Shown in pieces: positions 21,250-32,000 of a stretch of DNA of 64,000 bases. Below the pieces are notes generated by a model. The model had not been told where the DNA came from, made no database searches, and worked only from the letters and a program-made list of their open reading frames with translations. Both the position numbers and the translations under genes were made by a program. Numbering within the stretch: the first letter of the stretch is position 1; each line of letters begins with the position of its first letter. This DNA is from Vulcanisaeta distributa JCM 11216 (lineage in GTDB: Archaea; Thermoproteota; Thermoprotei; Thermoproteales; Thermocladiaceae), in NCBI RefSeq assembly GCF_001315985.1, contig NZ_BBBI01000006.1, positions 90,113 through 154,112 on the forward strand, in the 5' to 3' direction.

Positions 21250-21851
21250 ATGAAGTATTCTCCGAAAACAAAGAGGGGGGGGAGGAGTCATTAAATAAGA
21301 TATTAAGTGCTGCCATAGCCGTAATAGCTGAGAAAGGATTTAACGATGCGTCAATTGATGAAATAACATCGAGGGCTGGCGTATCACATGGGCTTTTTTA
21401 CTTCTACTTTAATAACAAGGATGAATTATTGGTAGAGCTCATTAAACGAATAAATAAGGATATGAGACATTACTTAACGTTAAGTACCTCAGGACTTTCT
21501 GATAGGGTATCAATAGAGAAGAGGGGGGGGTTTGAAGCATTCTTTGATTGGATGTACAATAATCAGTATCTTTATAAAATATTAATAGAGGCTGAATCGA
21601 ATAATATTGAAATTTATAAGTGGCATTACATGAAACTTTCTGAAAGATATTCCATGAGATTAGTAGAAGCTATGAATAGGAATGAGATAGCTAGATATGA
21701 CCCAGAGGTGCTTTCCTTCGCCCTAATGGGCATTGCTGATTTTATAGCTAAACGATATATCCTATGGGTAGATAGTAAGATACCTAATTATGTAATTAAT
21801 GAGGTAAATAGGATACTTGAGAGGATATTAAATCCTGAGTGTACTTGTTGA
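21250..21851 (+). CDS. TetR-family transcriptional regulator; frame break near the start
   Basis: About 200 residues. The N-terminal helix-turn-helix is typical: ILSAAIAVIAEKGFNDASID, then EITSRAGVSHGLFYFYFNNK and DELL. The ligand-binding C-terminal half is helical. The first 13 codons (MKYSPKTKR) lie in another frame and join at a G8 run (21275-21282). A second G8 (21523-21530) is in frame. Lying inside the acyl-CoA operon, it is the likely local repressor, with an acyl-CoA as probable ligand, as for FadR-type TetR proteins (inference). Confidence 0.8.
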
Positions 21852-21900
21852 TATCTTCAATATAATGTATATATTTGCTTATGTACTATAATAAAGGTAA

Positions 21901-21910
21901 ACTTTATAAG
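21901..21910 (+). promoter_or_regulatory. TATA box for the acyl-CoA dehydrogenase
   Basis: ACTTTATAAG is 24-33 bases above ATG 21934. A separate promoter here means the dehydrogenase and second ligase may form their own transcript just after the regulator gene. Confidence 0.55.
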
Positions 21911-21933
21911 AGAATTAGATTAAATAATAATGT

Positions 21934-23587
21934 ATGTCAAATGATCTCGAAAACAATATAGACGTGTATGGTTTTCTGTCCAATATCTATGGTATGAACG
22001 TTTACGACACTGATAAGCCATTACAGCGGTTTCTCCAGTATTTTATTGGTAAGGTCCCTTCCTTTAGTGAATTAGGGATTTTTGCCGGCCGTGATTTACT
22101 TGAAATTACTGATTATGTGGATAAGGTTTCGAGACCAAGGCATATTATGTGGGATATCAATGGTAATAGGGTCGACAGGGTTTGGCTGAATCCGGTTGAG
22201 AGATGGGCTATTGAGAAGTTGGTGCTCGATTTCGGCATAAATAAGCCTCCATATCATGGCGGTAGTTGGCATGAGCACTACGCAATGGGGGTTCCTAGTA
22301 TCAGACCCAGGTCTTTACTGCATAATCACCATAACAATCCAGACGGCATATGCACTCTATAAGTATGGTAATGATGAACTGAGGAAGTACGTACCGAGCT
22401 AATTGGCGATGAGCGTCCAATTAATTTCGGCGCCACGTGGTTCACGGAAGTGCAGGGAGGCAGCGATCTGGGTGCTAATGCTACGATTGCCAAAAGAGAT
22501 GGTGATTTATGGAGGCTTTACGGTGATAAGTACTTCGCCAGTGGGTTGGGTTGGCCGACATTGCATTGACGTCAGCGAGACCGGAGGGTGGTAGAGCTGG
22601 AGCTAAGGGATTGGCATTATTTGCCGTTCCTCGCCTAAATTCGAAGGGGGGACCTTAATTTCATAGTTAGGAGGTTAAAGGAGAAGAGTGGTACGAACTC
22701 AGTACCCACCGGTGAGGTTGAGTTTCATGGTACTGAGGCATACCCCCCCATCGGCGACTTAAGCAATGGCATTTACTATATAATGGAAGATTTAATGGTT
22801 TCAAGGCTTGCCAACGCTATTGGTGCTGTTGGTGTTGCCAGGAAGGCTTACCTGGAGCTTATGAGTATGCCAATAGGAGGAGGGCATTTGGTAAGTTGCT
22901 CATCGAGCATCCATTGGTGATTAGGGACTTGATGGATATGGAGGTGACTATAGAGGGGGCAACAGCGTTGGTCTTCAAGGCTGTGAATGAATTTGATAAA
23001 TCATGGCATGATAAACCACCATACAGTGAACACTACCACTATGCCAGATTACTAACCCACATTGCTAAGAATGTCACGGCAGACGCTGCGGCATACGTAA
23101 CCAGACTTGCCATGGAGTTGCACGGCGGCATTGGGTTCCTGAGTGAGTATCCAATTGAGAGGTGGCATAGGGAGGCCTTGATAACGCCTATTTGGGAGGG
23201 TACGAGCAACATACAGGCATTGGACATGCTAGAGGCGATGACCAAGAAAAACGCACATATTGCAATGCTTAATGACCTTGAGAATATCGTGGCCGAGATC
23301 AAGGCATACCACAATACTGCTGAGGCGGCGATGAATGTTATAAGGAGTACGTTGCAGACGGCCACGTCATTAAGTCCATTGGAAGTTGAGTTCAGGGCTA
23401 AGGATGTATTATCACTACTAGGGCATGCAATTGCGTGATAATCCTAACGCATATTGCAGAGAGATTGGGGATTGATAGGTATGCACTGGTGGCTGAGTTA
23501 TATCTTGAGAAGTATTTGCAGAGTGGTTATAAAGTTGGTTCATATGACTTAGGTAAAAGGATAATAAATATTGAGGAGGGGGGGTGA
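21934..23587 (+). CDS. Acyl-CoA dehydrogenase (AidB-like); several frame breaks
   Basis: About 545 residues if joined. The FAD enzyme oxidises acyl-CoA to enoyl-CoA. Seen in order: an N-terminal extension as in AidB-type members, TAYALYKYGNDELRKYVPEL, ATWFTEVQGGSDLGAN (flavin contact), EVEFHGTEAYPPIGD, ANAIGAVGVARKAYLELMSYANRRRAFGK, ELHGGIGFLSEYPIERWHRE and TPIWEGTSNIQALDML. Breaks: G5 at 22287-22291, a lost G near 22400, around 22555, G6 at 22645-22650, a lost T near 22866 and near 23437. The end (ILTHIAERLGIDRYA...) runs to a TGA at 23585 after a G7. Seven C at 22743-22749 add a Pro. Confidence 0.8.
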
Positions 23588-23593
23588 TGATGA

Positions 23594-25174
23594 GTGGAGA
23601 GCTTCGGTATTGGGTTTACGGTACATAACGTTATAAAGAGAGCTGCGATATTGTGCCCTGAAACTGAGATAGTTTGGGAAGGCAATAGGATTAGTTACGG
23701 CGAAGCGTATAAACGCATTATTTCGTTGGCCAATTCATTATTATCATTGGGTATTCGTAAGGGCACGGTTATTGGCGTTGCCGATTGGAATACGCTACCG
23801 ATGTTTGAGCTCCACTACGCAGCGGCTATGATTGGCGCCATAATTTACCCAGTGAATGTAAGATTACCGCCCGACCAAATAGCGTATACAATCAAGATGG
23901 CCGATACGGAGTGGCTATTTTACTCCAGTGACTTTAGGGCACTTAGCGCATTAGTAAGTAAGGATAAGACTGTAGGACTGGACCCTGAGTGCAATACAAA
24001 GTATTGCTATAATGACCTAGTTAATACCAAAGCTACCAAGGAACCCGAGATTGAGATTACTGGAAGGGACTTCTACTCAATATTATTTACATCAGGCACA
24101 ACGGGCCTCCCCAAAGCCGTTAGGTATACTCATGAGAAGTTTGTACATGGTGCATTGGCTATAGCATACCAACTTAGCATGTACAATACGCCGGCTAGCC
24201 TACACCAGGGCGATACGATAATGCCATTTATACCATTTTACCATATTCACTCATGGGGGGGTAGCTTCATTCATGCACCATACCTATGCGATAAGTACGT
24301 ATTAATGGGCAGGTTTACACCTGATAAGGCATTAAAACTTATTGAGACTGAAGGAGTTACTTGGGTAAATGCCGTACCTACAATGATGTACATGCTTATT
24401 GACACGGCTGAAAAGATGAATAAGGTCGGCGTATTACGCGGATTAAAGGCGTTGGTTGGTGGTATGCCAATAACTAGCGGTCTCGCTAAGAAGATGCATG
24501 AGCTCGGTATTAACTTCTCATCCATATACGGAGGAACTGACATGCTTGCCACGTCAATCTCAATAGCCCCCCCAAGAACTATAATTCAATAGATGAATTC
24601 CTCGACTACATAAGATTAACAACACACCCCCCGTACCCTTCGTCGAGGTAAGGATTGTCGACCCAGCAACAGGTAAGGATGTGAGCCCTGGCCAATTTGG
24701 TGAGGTTTGGTTGCGAGCTCCATGGTTACCATATGAGTATTACAAGGACCTGAAAAGACCAGGGAGAGTTATGTGGGTAGTTGGTTCAGGACTGGCGATG
24801 TTGGAATGATACTTAATGACGGCGGATTAAGAATACTTGATAGGCTTAAGGATGTAATCAAAAGCGGTGGAGAATGGATACCAACAAGCGTTCTCGAGGC
24901 TATTATTTCAAACATACCTGGCGTTGACTTGGTGGCTGTGATTGGAAGGCCGCATGAGAAGTGGGGGGGTGAGAGACCTATAGCCGTTGTAAAGCCCAAG
25001 GAGGGCTATAGCTTAATGAAGGAGCAAATATATGAGGCATTAAATAAAGAGGTTGATGCCGGCAGGATACCTAAGTGGTGGGTGTCTGATGATGTGATTT
25101 TCGTTAAGGAGATTCCACTAACGAGGACAGGCAAAATTGATAAGAAGGAACTAAAAAGAAATATACTTGGCTAA
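23594..25174 (+). CDS. Long-chain acyl-CoA synthetase-type AMP ligase; frame breaks at C runs
   Basis: About 525 residues. The GTG start lies six bases after the dehydrogenase stop. Motifs: LFTSGTTGLPKAVRYTHE (A3), PFIPFYHIHSWGG, NAVPTMMYMLI, SSIYGGTDML (A5 region), WFRTGDVGMI (A7), DRLKDVIKSGGEWI (A8) and LTRTGKIDKKELKRN with the catalytic Lys. Breaks: C7 at 24567-24573, C6 at 24627-24632 (four would read THPVPFVEVR) and near 24750. HEKWGGERP carries an extra Gly from the G7 at 24963-24969, where WGE is nearly invariant. It is a second, different ligase in the same cluster, suggesting two acid substrates or two steps. Confidence 0.83.
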
Positions 25175-25213
25175 GTATAAACCTTAAATCATTTATTTTT
25201 AATGTATCATTAA

Positions 25214-25807
25214 CTATATAATTTTATACCCAAACTCTATTGCCTTAATATTTTTGTTAATTATATCCTCGGCTCCGGTCCTTCTACCTATTAGTGTTTC
25301 TTTAAAGTACTTAGTAATTATCTGCTTTGCATGTTCTAATGATAATTTGTCCTTTAGTAGCTCGGTTTTGCTTAGGTATTTTATTGATGCGCCTAGGACT
25401 ATCGTTGATGCAAAGACGTCACCGCCAATTTGTCTCGCAGCTGTTATTATGCCTAATTCACGGTGTCTCTTATCACTACATTGTGTTTTGTCGCCCTTAT
25501 TAACGTGGTCATCAATGACTATGAGTCCATCATCCTTAACATAACCACAGTACTTATTATATGCTGGTTGTGTGAGTAGGAACGCTAGGTCTAACCTCCT
25601 AGCCTTTGGATAGTCGATCTCCTCATCACTGATTATCACGTCTGACAACGCATCGCCACCACGGGTTTGGAAGCCGTATGATGGACTGTAGACCACGTAT
25701 AAGCCTGGGTCGGCCTCTATCACGGTTAACGCCAATAACCTGCCGGCCGTAATTACGCCTTGACCACCAAAGCCGGCAAACCTAACCTCAAGCCTCACTC
25801 TCATCAC
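25214..25807 (-). CDS. korG: 2-oxoacid:ferredoxin oxidoreductase, gamma subunit
   Basis: Intact, 197 residues. The start VRLEVRFAGFGGQGVITAGRLL is the hallmark of the gamma domain of pyruvate/2-oxoglutarate ferredoxin oxidoreductases. YGFQTRGGDALSDVIISDEEIDYP follows. It is the last gene of a four-gene operon (alpha, beta, delta, gamma) read leftwards, and its start overlaps the end of the ferredoxin subunit gene. It completes the CoA-binding heterotetramer. Confidence 0.85.
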   Translation of the reverse strand: MMRVRLEVRFAGFGGQGVITAGRLLALTVIEADPGLYVVYSPSYGFQTRGGDALSDVIISDEEIDYPKARRLDLAFLLTQPAYNKYCGYVKDDGLIVIDDHVNKGDKTQCSDKRHRELGIITAARQIGGDVFASTIVLGASIKYLSKTELLKDKLSLEHAKQIITKYFKETLIGRRTGAEDIINKNIKAIEFGYKII

Positions 25808-26039
25808 CCCCCCTGATAATTGTTATTGCATAGTCAGGGCAGTAGAGTTCGCAGATTCCGCAGTCAATGCACCGCTCCACGTACTTAGCCACGGGTAGGA
25901 ATGCCCCGTAATCACCAACGATGTTGGATACCTCAAAGACCTTCGTTGGGCACTTATCAACACAGATGTAGCAGCCCTTGCATAGGTACTTATCAACGTC
26001 AATCCTCACCACAACCGACTTACGCCTCGTGACCACCAC
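25788..26039 (-). CDS. korD: 2-oxoacid:ferredoxin oxidoreductase, delta (2x4Fe-4S ferredoxin) subunit
   Basis: 83 residues with two CxxCxxCxxxC clusters: CKGCYICVDKCP and CIDCGICELYCP. It carries electrons from the TPP centre in the beta subunit to soluble ferredoxin. It overlaps the beta gene by 20 bases and the gamma gene by 20 bases, so the four subunits are translated in a chain. The C7 at 25807-25813 gives RGGDESEA at the C-terminus. Confidence 0.85.
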   Translation of the reverse strand: MVVTRRKSVVVRIDVDKYLCKGCYICVDKCPTKVFEVSNIVGDYGAFLPVAKYVERCIDCGICELYCPDYAITIIRGGDESEA

Positions 26040-26861
26040 CCTCCCTCACCTTACTCACCATACTCCACATAATTTCCTCATAGGTTGGCCTTTCGTAATC
26101 CGCGAACTTGCCAATGGTTATTTTATCTCCATACCTCGGCTCATTGGATACCACGGTTATCTTTAGGAAGTAATCCATGATCCTTGACGGCCTATCAACG
26201 CCGATTACATACCTGCCTGATAGACAGGGCATTGGGATAGACATTCAAGTAGGCCGAAGCCCCTATGAAGTAATAACTCCTTAATTGACTGAATGCACTG
26301 CTTGGCTAGCGGCACTGCCCACCTGGCTACGTATGTGGCGCCAAGCGATACTGCTAACCTGCAGGCGTCAAGTGGTGGTTCTGGGTTACCGTAGGGTGTT
26401 GTGTGGGTTATAGCCTCCATGGGTGTTGTTGGGGGGGCCACCTGACCGCCGGTCATGCCGTAGAGCATGTTATTGACGAGGATCACCTTTATGCCGACAT
26501 TCCTCCTTATCGTATGTATCAGGTGGTTGCCTCCAATCGATAGTAAGTCACCATCACCAGCAAATACCACGACCTCGCTATCGGGCCTCACAAGCTTTAT
26601 ACCCGTGGCAACAGATAATGCCCTACCATGGAGTGCGCGGACGATGTTGTACTTAAGCGGTACTGGTATATTACCTGAGCACCCAATGCCTGTCACTATG
26701 TATAGCTTGGAATCATCAAACCTGCCCTCCCGCTTTAACTCATCGATCGCCCTAATGAAGTATCCAAGTATTATGCCATTGCCACAGCCGGGGCAGAATA
26801 TAGTCCTCCTCCTACCCTGGGCATACTCACTGCGCAGGTACTTCTGAATGAGAGGATTCAT
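26020..26861 (-). CDS. korB: 2-oxoacid:ferredoxin oxidoreductase, beta (TPP) subunit; one frame break
   Basis: About 280 residues. The Cys-containing start FCPGCGNGIILGYF and TGIGCSGN supply residues for the 4Fe-4S cluster; VVFAGDGDLLSIGGNHLIH is the TPP-binding GDGx(24-27)N motif, followed by NNMLYGMTGGQ. The frame changes at 26205-26244: the body ends ...GLLECLSQCPVY and the tail resumes with RPSRIMDYFLKITVV. GGQVAPPTTP contains a G7-derived Pro pair. GTGG-QxxPTT-type wording matches 2-oxoglutarate rather than pyruvate enzymes. Confidence 0.83.
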
Positions 26862-27948
26862 GAGGTAACACCCCCCCTGGCGACACTGTATATTTCCTCT
26901 GGCGTCGGCATTTCACCGCCAAGCTTTGGAATCGGCACAACGTTTAAGCCGAGCATCCTGAACTCGTTGGCCATATAACCAGCGTTCATCTCAGGCACAA
27001 TGACGGTATTCGCGCCCCTCATGGCGTTTTTAATGGCGTTTTCTGGGAATGGCCAGAGGGTCACAAGCCGTAGGAAGCCGACTTTATAGCCATCCCGCCG
27101 AAGCATCTTGACAGCTGCCAATGCCGACCTCGCAGTACATCCGTAGGACGCTATAAAGGCCTCGGGATCATCCTCCGCATACCTAACCTCGATTCTCGAT
27201 ATCTTATCCACATTATCCCTAATCTTCCTTATCAATCGCCACAATGCCTTAGCCGATTGTTCAGGATCATTGGCTACGTTATAGCCCCCCCTCTCATCAT
27301 GAAGCTGACTTTCGAGTAAGAACCCCCCCTCATCATCATGCGTAGGTGGTGTGACGTGGGGGTAGCACCGGGTATTCTCCAGGGTCTGGCACGTAGATTT
27401 TCTCCCACAGGTGCACGGTGACCTCCTCCGTGAGCAGTATCACCGGTGTGCGGTATTGCTCGGATAAGTTAACCGCGTCTATCGTTAAATAGAACAATTC
27501 CTGAACATTGGCGGGACTTAGGACTATTATCTCGTAGGACCATGAGAGCCATACCTAGCCTGAAAGACATCTTGCTGCGATGGCATTGTTGGTTGGCCAG
27601 TCGATGGACCGCCCCCCCTCTGGACATCAACGATTAATAACGGCACCTCAGCATTAACAGCATGCCCAATACCCTCCTGCATGAGTGAGAAGCCCGGCCC
27701 ACTGGTTGCAACCATAGCTTCCAACCTGCCACGGAGGCGCCAATGGCCATGTTTATGGCTGCCAACTCATCCTCAGTCTGCACAAATATACCGCCAGCCC
27801 TCGGCAATAACTGGGACATGTACTCAGCAATCTCGGTCGCCGGCGTTATTGGGTAGCCCGCATAAAATCTAACGCCTGCATAAATGGCACCACGGACCAA
27901 GGCCTCACTACCCATCATCAATGAGTACTTACCCATTTGGTATCCCAT
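26858..27948 (-). CDS. korA: 2-oxoacid:ferredoxin oxidoreductase, alpha subunit (KorA type); frame breaks
   Basis: About 360 residues. Motifs: GSEALVRGAIYAGVRFYAGYPITPATEIAEY in the first part, TEDELAAINMAIGAS, ATSGPGFSLMQEG, QRGGGPSTGQPTMPSQQD, and C-terminal ASYGCTARSALAAVKMLRRDG with LWPFPENAI. GYPITPATEI is typical of KorA. Breaks: near 27724, near 27530, and at the G5 run 27358-27362, where four gives LPHVTPPTHDDEG. The C7 at 27612-27618 puts a third Gly into the conserved RGGPST loop; two more runs (27284-27290, 27332-27338) add Gly to DDEG and DERG. With beta, delta and gamma it makes a CoA-dependent, ferredoxin-reducing enzyme for 2-oxoglutarate or a branched 2-oxoacid. Confidence 0.82.
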
Positions 27949-27993
27949 AGATTAATAATTAGAATTAAATTAAAATATTATATCACTATTGCC

Positions 27994-28934
27994 ATGAAAT
28001 ACCTAGTAACATTTTTAATAATCATCAATAGTATTTTTATGATGATACTCGATATATACACCGACATACTTGGTTATCTCTTTTGGGTACTCCTCTTCAT
28101 AGCTATGCTATCACCGTGGCTATCAATGAGGTCATTACAACGCACGAGATTGAGACTCATAGCATTGATGGAGCGTAAGTATGGATCTAGGGTAATAACT
28201 ATGATACACAGGCAGGAGAGGATTGGTTTGCTTGGCGTCCCAATTTATAGGTACATAGATATTGAGGATTCAGAGGCCATTATAAGGGCTATCAGGACGA
28301 CCCCCCCACCCAACATGCCGATAATGCTCATACTACACACTCCTGGAGGCTCGTGCTTGCGGCCTCACAAATAGCCAAGGCCCTCAAGGCGCATCCGGCT
28401 AAGAAGGTCGTAGTAATACCTCACTACGCCATGAGCGGGGGCACATTAATTGCCCTGGCAGCTGATGAAATAATAATGGACCCAAACGCAGTACTTGGAC
28501 CATTAGACCCACAGTTAGGTGGGCCTGGTGGAACTTACCTACCAGCGCCGTCAATACTTAGGGCGGTTGAGATTAAGGGTAGGGATAAGGTTGATGACCA
28601 AACGTTAATACTTGCGGACATGGCGGAGAAGGCTATTCGCCAGGTGAAGGAGTTGGTCATTGAGTTAATAAGGGATAAGGTTGGTGAGGAGAGGGCGCAG
28701 CAAGTAGCTGATAAGCTCGTGAGTGGTTATTACACTCATGATTACCCAATAACCGTGGAGCAGCTAAGGGAAATGGGGCTTAAGGTATCGACCGATGTGC
28801 CGCCTGAGGTTTATGAATTAATGACGCTATACCCACAGGCCAGGGCGAGTAGGCCTGGGATTGAGTATTTGCCATACCCAATAGTGCCAAGGCCCGCAAC
28901 AAGGGAGGCGAGGAGTGAGGTAGTATTTCCATAA
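27994..28934 (+). CDS. SDH-family (DUF114) membrane-anchored Clp-type serine protease; one frame break
   Basis: About 310 residues. One or two N-terminal membrane helices (YLVTFLIIINSIFMMIL...YLFWVLLFIAMLS). Then the ClpP/SppA-like fold: ILHTPGG, LVLAASQIAKALKAHPAKKV, YAMSGGTLIALAADEIIMDPN (nucleophile Ser in SGGT) and DPQLGGPGGTYLP. The catalytic pair in this family is Ser-Lys or Ser-Asp. The two frames meet at HTPGG (about 28350), where one G seems lost. SGGT at 28437-28441 has five G and is correct, a useful control for the tract problem. ATG 27994 is preferred because AT-rich TATA-like sequence lies 20-30 bases upstream. Confidence 0.82.
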
Positions 28935-29005
28935 GTAGTGCCTGGACGGAGGATTTAAATGAAGAAAATTGATATTTTAATTTGAATCTTATAGTTACGC
29001 GCCAT

Positions 29006-29527
29006 TTATTGCCTCGATCTTCTCATTAATATAATTATTATCGCTACCAACACGACAATTATTACTATAATTACGGTTATCAAGAACATGCTTTGATTGC
29101 CATAATTGGTATTGCCTGTCGGGCTATTTGTTTTAGGCATTGGTATTGTTATGTTTATTTGGTTTGTGAAGTTCTCGTTTGTTAAGTAAAAATTGTATGT
29201 TTTGAATATGGTTTCTCCATTTATTGTCGCGTTAATCGTGATAGTGATAATATCCCCCTTACCTGGTAATGGAGGCGGTGGTTGTGGGATTACGGCAATA
29301 CCCTCATTATTTGTGGTAGTTGTGCCGTAGGCATGGAGCATCTGGGTCGTATATGACTGGACAAACTCCATATACGTAATTGAGGCATTACTTAAAGGAC
29401 CTATGCCCTGGATTGTTACATTTACCTGTATTGTGTTTTGTGACGCTAGTGACGTTATCGATACTGTGGTTATCGCCATTAGTATTGTTATAACTACGTA
29501 TTTAGTGAATTCATTCTTGTTGATCAC
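29006..29527 (-). CDS. Small secreted, membrane-anchored protein
   Basis: 173 residues from a GTG start. N-terminal signal helix YVVITILMAITTVSITSL, a Thr/Asn-rich extracellular part (VNVTIQGIGPLSNASITY, with a PQPPPPLPG stretch), and a C-terminal anchor LITVIIVIIVVLVAIIIILM followed by RRSRQ. The domain is probably a beta-sandwich of the PEGA/carboxypeptidase-regulatory kind, judged from GPLSNASITYMEF and TTTNNEGIAVI. No partner is visible. It has its own TATA box at 29551-29560. Confidence 0.65.
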   Translation of the reverse strand: MINKNEFTKYVVITILMAITTVSITSLASQNTIQVNVTIQGIGPLSNASITYMEFVQSYTTQMLHAYGTTTTNNEGIAVIPQPPPPLPGKGDIITITINATINGETIFKTYNFYLTNENFTNQINITIPMPKTNSPTGNTNYGNQSMFLITVIIVIIVVLVAIIIILMRRSRQ

Positions 29528-29550
29528 GATTATGATACGATGGTGCTAAT

Positions 29551-29560
29551 GTATATAAGC
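29551..29560 (-). promoter_or_regulatory. TATA box for the small secreted protein
   Basis: GCTTATATAC on the minus strand, 24-33 bases above the GTG start at 29527. Confidence 0.5.
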
Positions 29561-29592
29561 ATTACGTTATGTGCTAAGTCGGCATCCGTAGA

Positions 29593-30374
29593 TTACCTAC
29601 AGGTATTGTATTCCTTAATTACTCTATTAAATAGTTCGTGGTCTTTAGCGGCCATGCCCATAAGTTCGCCATTTAGGACTTTCCTTGATGTTTGTTCTCC
29701 ATGAATTCTGTACCTGGTTAGGATAATTGGTTCATGAAGCACGGCATAGCATTGAGTTAGTACCAATATGAAGAATAGGGCATCTGAGTATAGGTTAGTG
29801 CTTTCAACGAGTTCAAGCCTACGGGCTAATGCATCCTTAATCACTGACAAGCTTGATGTGTTGTAAAATAATGACCAGTAATTAGCATTTAGCCAATCAT
29901 TAACACTGGAACGCATGTATAAGTCGGCATTGCCCCCCCTAATAATGACGCTTCTTTCAAGGATCATTGAGCGATAATAGGCAGGTAATTCATGGTGATG
30001 TAGCTCGTTCCCGTTAGTATCAATGAATTGAAATAGGTTATGGTAAAGACCAAGCCCAGCAATTTTACTGAATGCCTCATCTACATGACTAAGCTTATTC
30101 TGTAGCCACTCATCATCATCGTCAAGGAACGCAATAACGTCACCGCTCGACTCCTCAATGCCCCCCCTGGCCCACATTGGCCTATTCTGGTGCTTACGTT
30201 GTGGATTACAAAACCGTGTGGACTAACTAAGTCCTTAATCTCCCTGTCATCGTATGACATAACAACAATTAATTCATCGGGTTTCCTTGTTTGGTTTATC
30301 ACTGAAGAAATAGCGTGCTTAAGTAATTGAACCCTAGACCTAGTGGTACTGATAATTAAGGCCGTTATCTCCAC
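29593..30374 (-). CDS. Family 2 glycosyltransferase; one frame break
   Basis: About 260 residues. GT-A fold start MEITALIISTTRSRVQLLKHAISSV and NQTRKPDELIVV. Then SSGDVIAFLDDDDEW holds the DxD metal/nucleotide motif. The C-terminal half is helical with VLHEPIILTRYRIHG. The frames meet near 30178, where GGCCCAATG seems to have lost a C. The C7 at 30161-30167 makes ARGGIEESSG from an expected ARGIEESSG. It acts on the cytoplasmic side on an unknown sugar. Confidence 0.75.
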
Positions 30375-30522
30375 ACGAAGAACTTACCTGTTAATCATTT
30401 TAATAATTACTGCGTTTTTCCCGTAGGCCAACCCACTCATGGTTAAAACCTGAAAATTATCAAGGCATTACTGTATAGCAATATAGTAACTCCTAAAAAT
30501 AATCTAAAATTAAGTTAAATAC

Positions 30523-31997
30523 GTGACGTTATCATTCCCTAAGAACTTCAGGTTTGGCTGGTCTCAGGCCGGTTTTCAGCATGAGATGGGTGTCCCAGGT
30601 GATGAGGATCCAAATAGTGATTGGTGGGTTTGGGTTCATGATTGGGATAACATAATGTCTGGTCTCGTTAGTGGTGACCTGCCAGAGAATGGGCCTGGTT
30701 ATTGGAGCCTATACAGGGTTTTTCATGATAATGCCGTTAGGATGGGGGCTCGACATTGCCAGGATCAATGTTGAGTGGTCCAGGGTATTCCCGAAACCAA
30801 TGCCCGAGCCACCCAGTGGTAATGTTGAGGTTGTTGGCGATAGGGTAGTCAAGGTTGATGTTGATGAACGTGACCTAAGGAGACTTGATGAGGCGGCTAA
30901 TAAGGCTGCCATTGAGCACTATAGGGTGATCTTCAATGATTTGAAGAATAGGAACATATTCTTCATACTGAACCTCTATCATTGGCCGTTACCACTGTGG
31001 ATTCACGACCCAATAAGGGTCAGGAGGGGTGATCTTTCCGGACCCGTTGGTTGGCTCGATACTAAGACGGTGATTAACTTTGCGAGGTTCGCAGCTACGT
31101 GGCTTGGAAGCTTGATGATTTAGTCGATATGTATTCAACAATGAATGAGCCGAATGTGGTTGCTTGGAATGGTTACATCAATGTTAAGTGGGGGGTTTCC
31201 ACCTGGTTATCTAAGTCCTCTCTTGGCGGTTAAGGCCTTAATTAATTTAATTCAAGCTCATGCAAGGGCTTATGAAGCGATAAAGTCAATTAGTAAGAAG
31301 CCTGTTGGACTTATATACGCAAATAACTCCTTCACTCCACTAACAGATAAGGATGATAAAGCCGTGGAATTGGCTGAACGAGACGCCAGGTGGTTATTCT
31401 TTGATGCGATCATTCACGGTAACTTATATGGTGAGGCCAGGGAAGATCTTAGGAATAAACTTGATTGGATTGGCGTTAATTATTATTCAAGGGTCGTGGT
31501 TAAACTCACAAACGATAATTCATATACAATAGTCCCTGGCTATGGGCATTACTGCGAAAGGAACTCCGTAAGCCCTGACAATAGGCCATGTAGTGACTTC
31601 GGCTGGGAATTCTACCAGAGGGCTTATACGATGTATTGACAAAGTACTGGAGGAGGTATCACCTGCCCATGTACGTTACTGAGAATGGGATTGCCGACTC
31701 GGCTGATTATCTAAGGCCGTATTACCTAGTCAGCCACATTTACCAAGTGCATAGGGCCTGAGTGATGGGGGGGTTGATGTTAGGGGGGGTTACCTGCACT
31801 GGTCGTTGACTGACAACTACGAGTGGGCCTCAGGCTTCAGCATGAGGTTTGGCCTGCTCTACGTCGATTATACCACCAAGAAGCAGTACTGGAGGCCCTC
31901 GGCCTATATATACAGGGAGATAGCCATTAATAAGGCGATACCAGACGAAACAATGCACCTAAATACAATACCACTAATAAAGTCTCTTAGGAGGTGA
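30523..31997 (+). CDS. lacS: GH1 beta-glycosidase, LacS type; several frame breaks
   Basis: About 490 residues that follow the Sulfolobus beta-glycosidase LacS almost block by block: [64 protein letters not shown] (acid/base Glu), YVTENGIAD (nucleophile Glu), [20 protein letters not shown]. It hydrolyses beta-gluco/galactosides. Breaks: G5 at 30744-30748 (four gives [13 protein letters not shown]), near 31108, G6 at 31190-31195, near 31630 and near 31758. In-frame G7 runs at 31767-31773 and 31783-31789 add a Gly each; the second makes RGGYLHW where LacS has RGYLHW. GTG 30523 matches the LacS start. Confidence 0.88.
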
Positions 31998-32000
31998 TTA

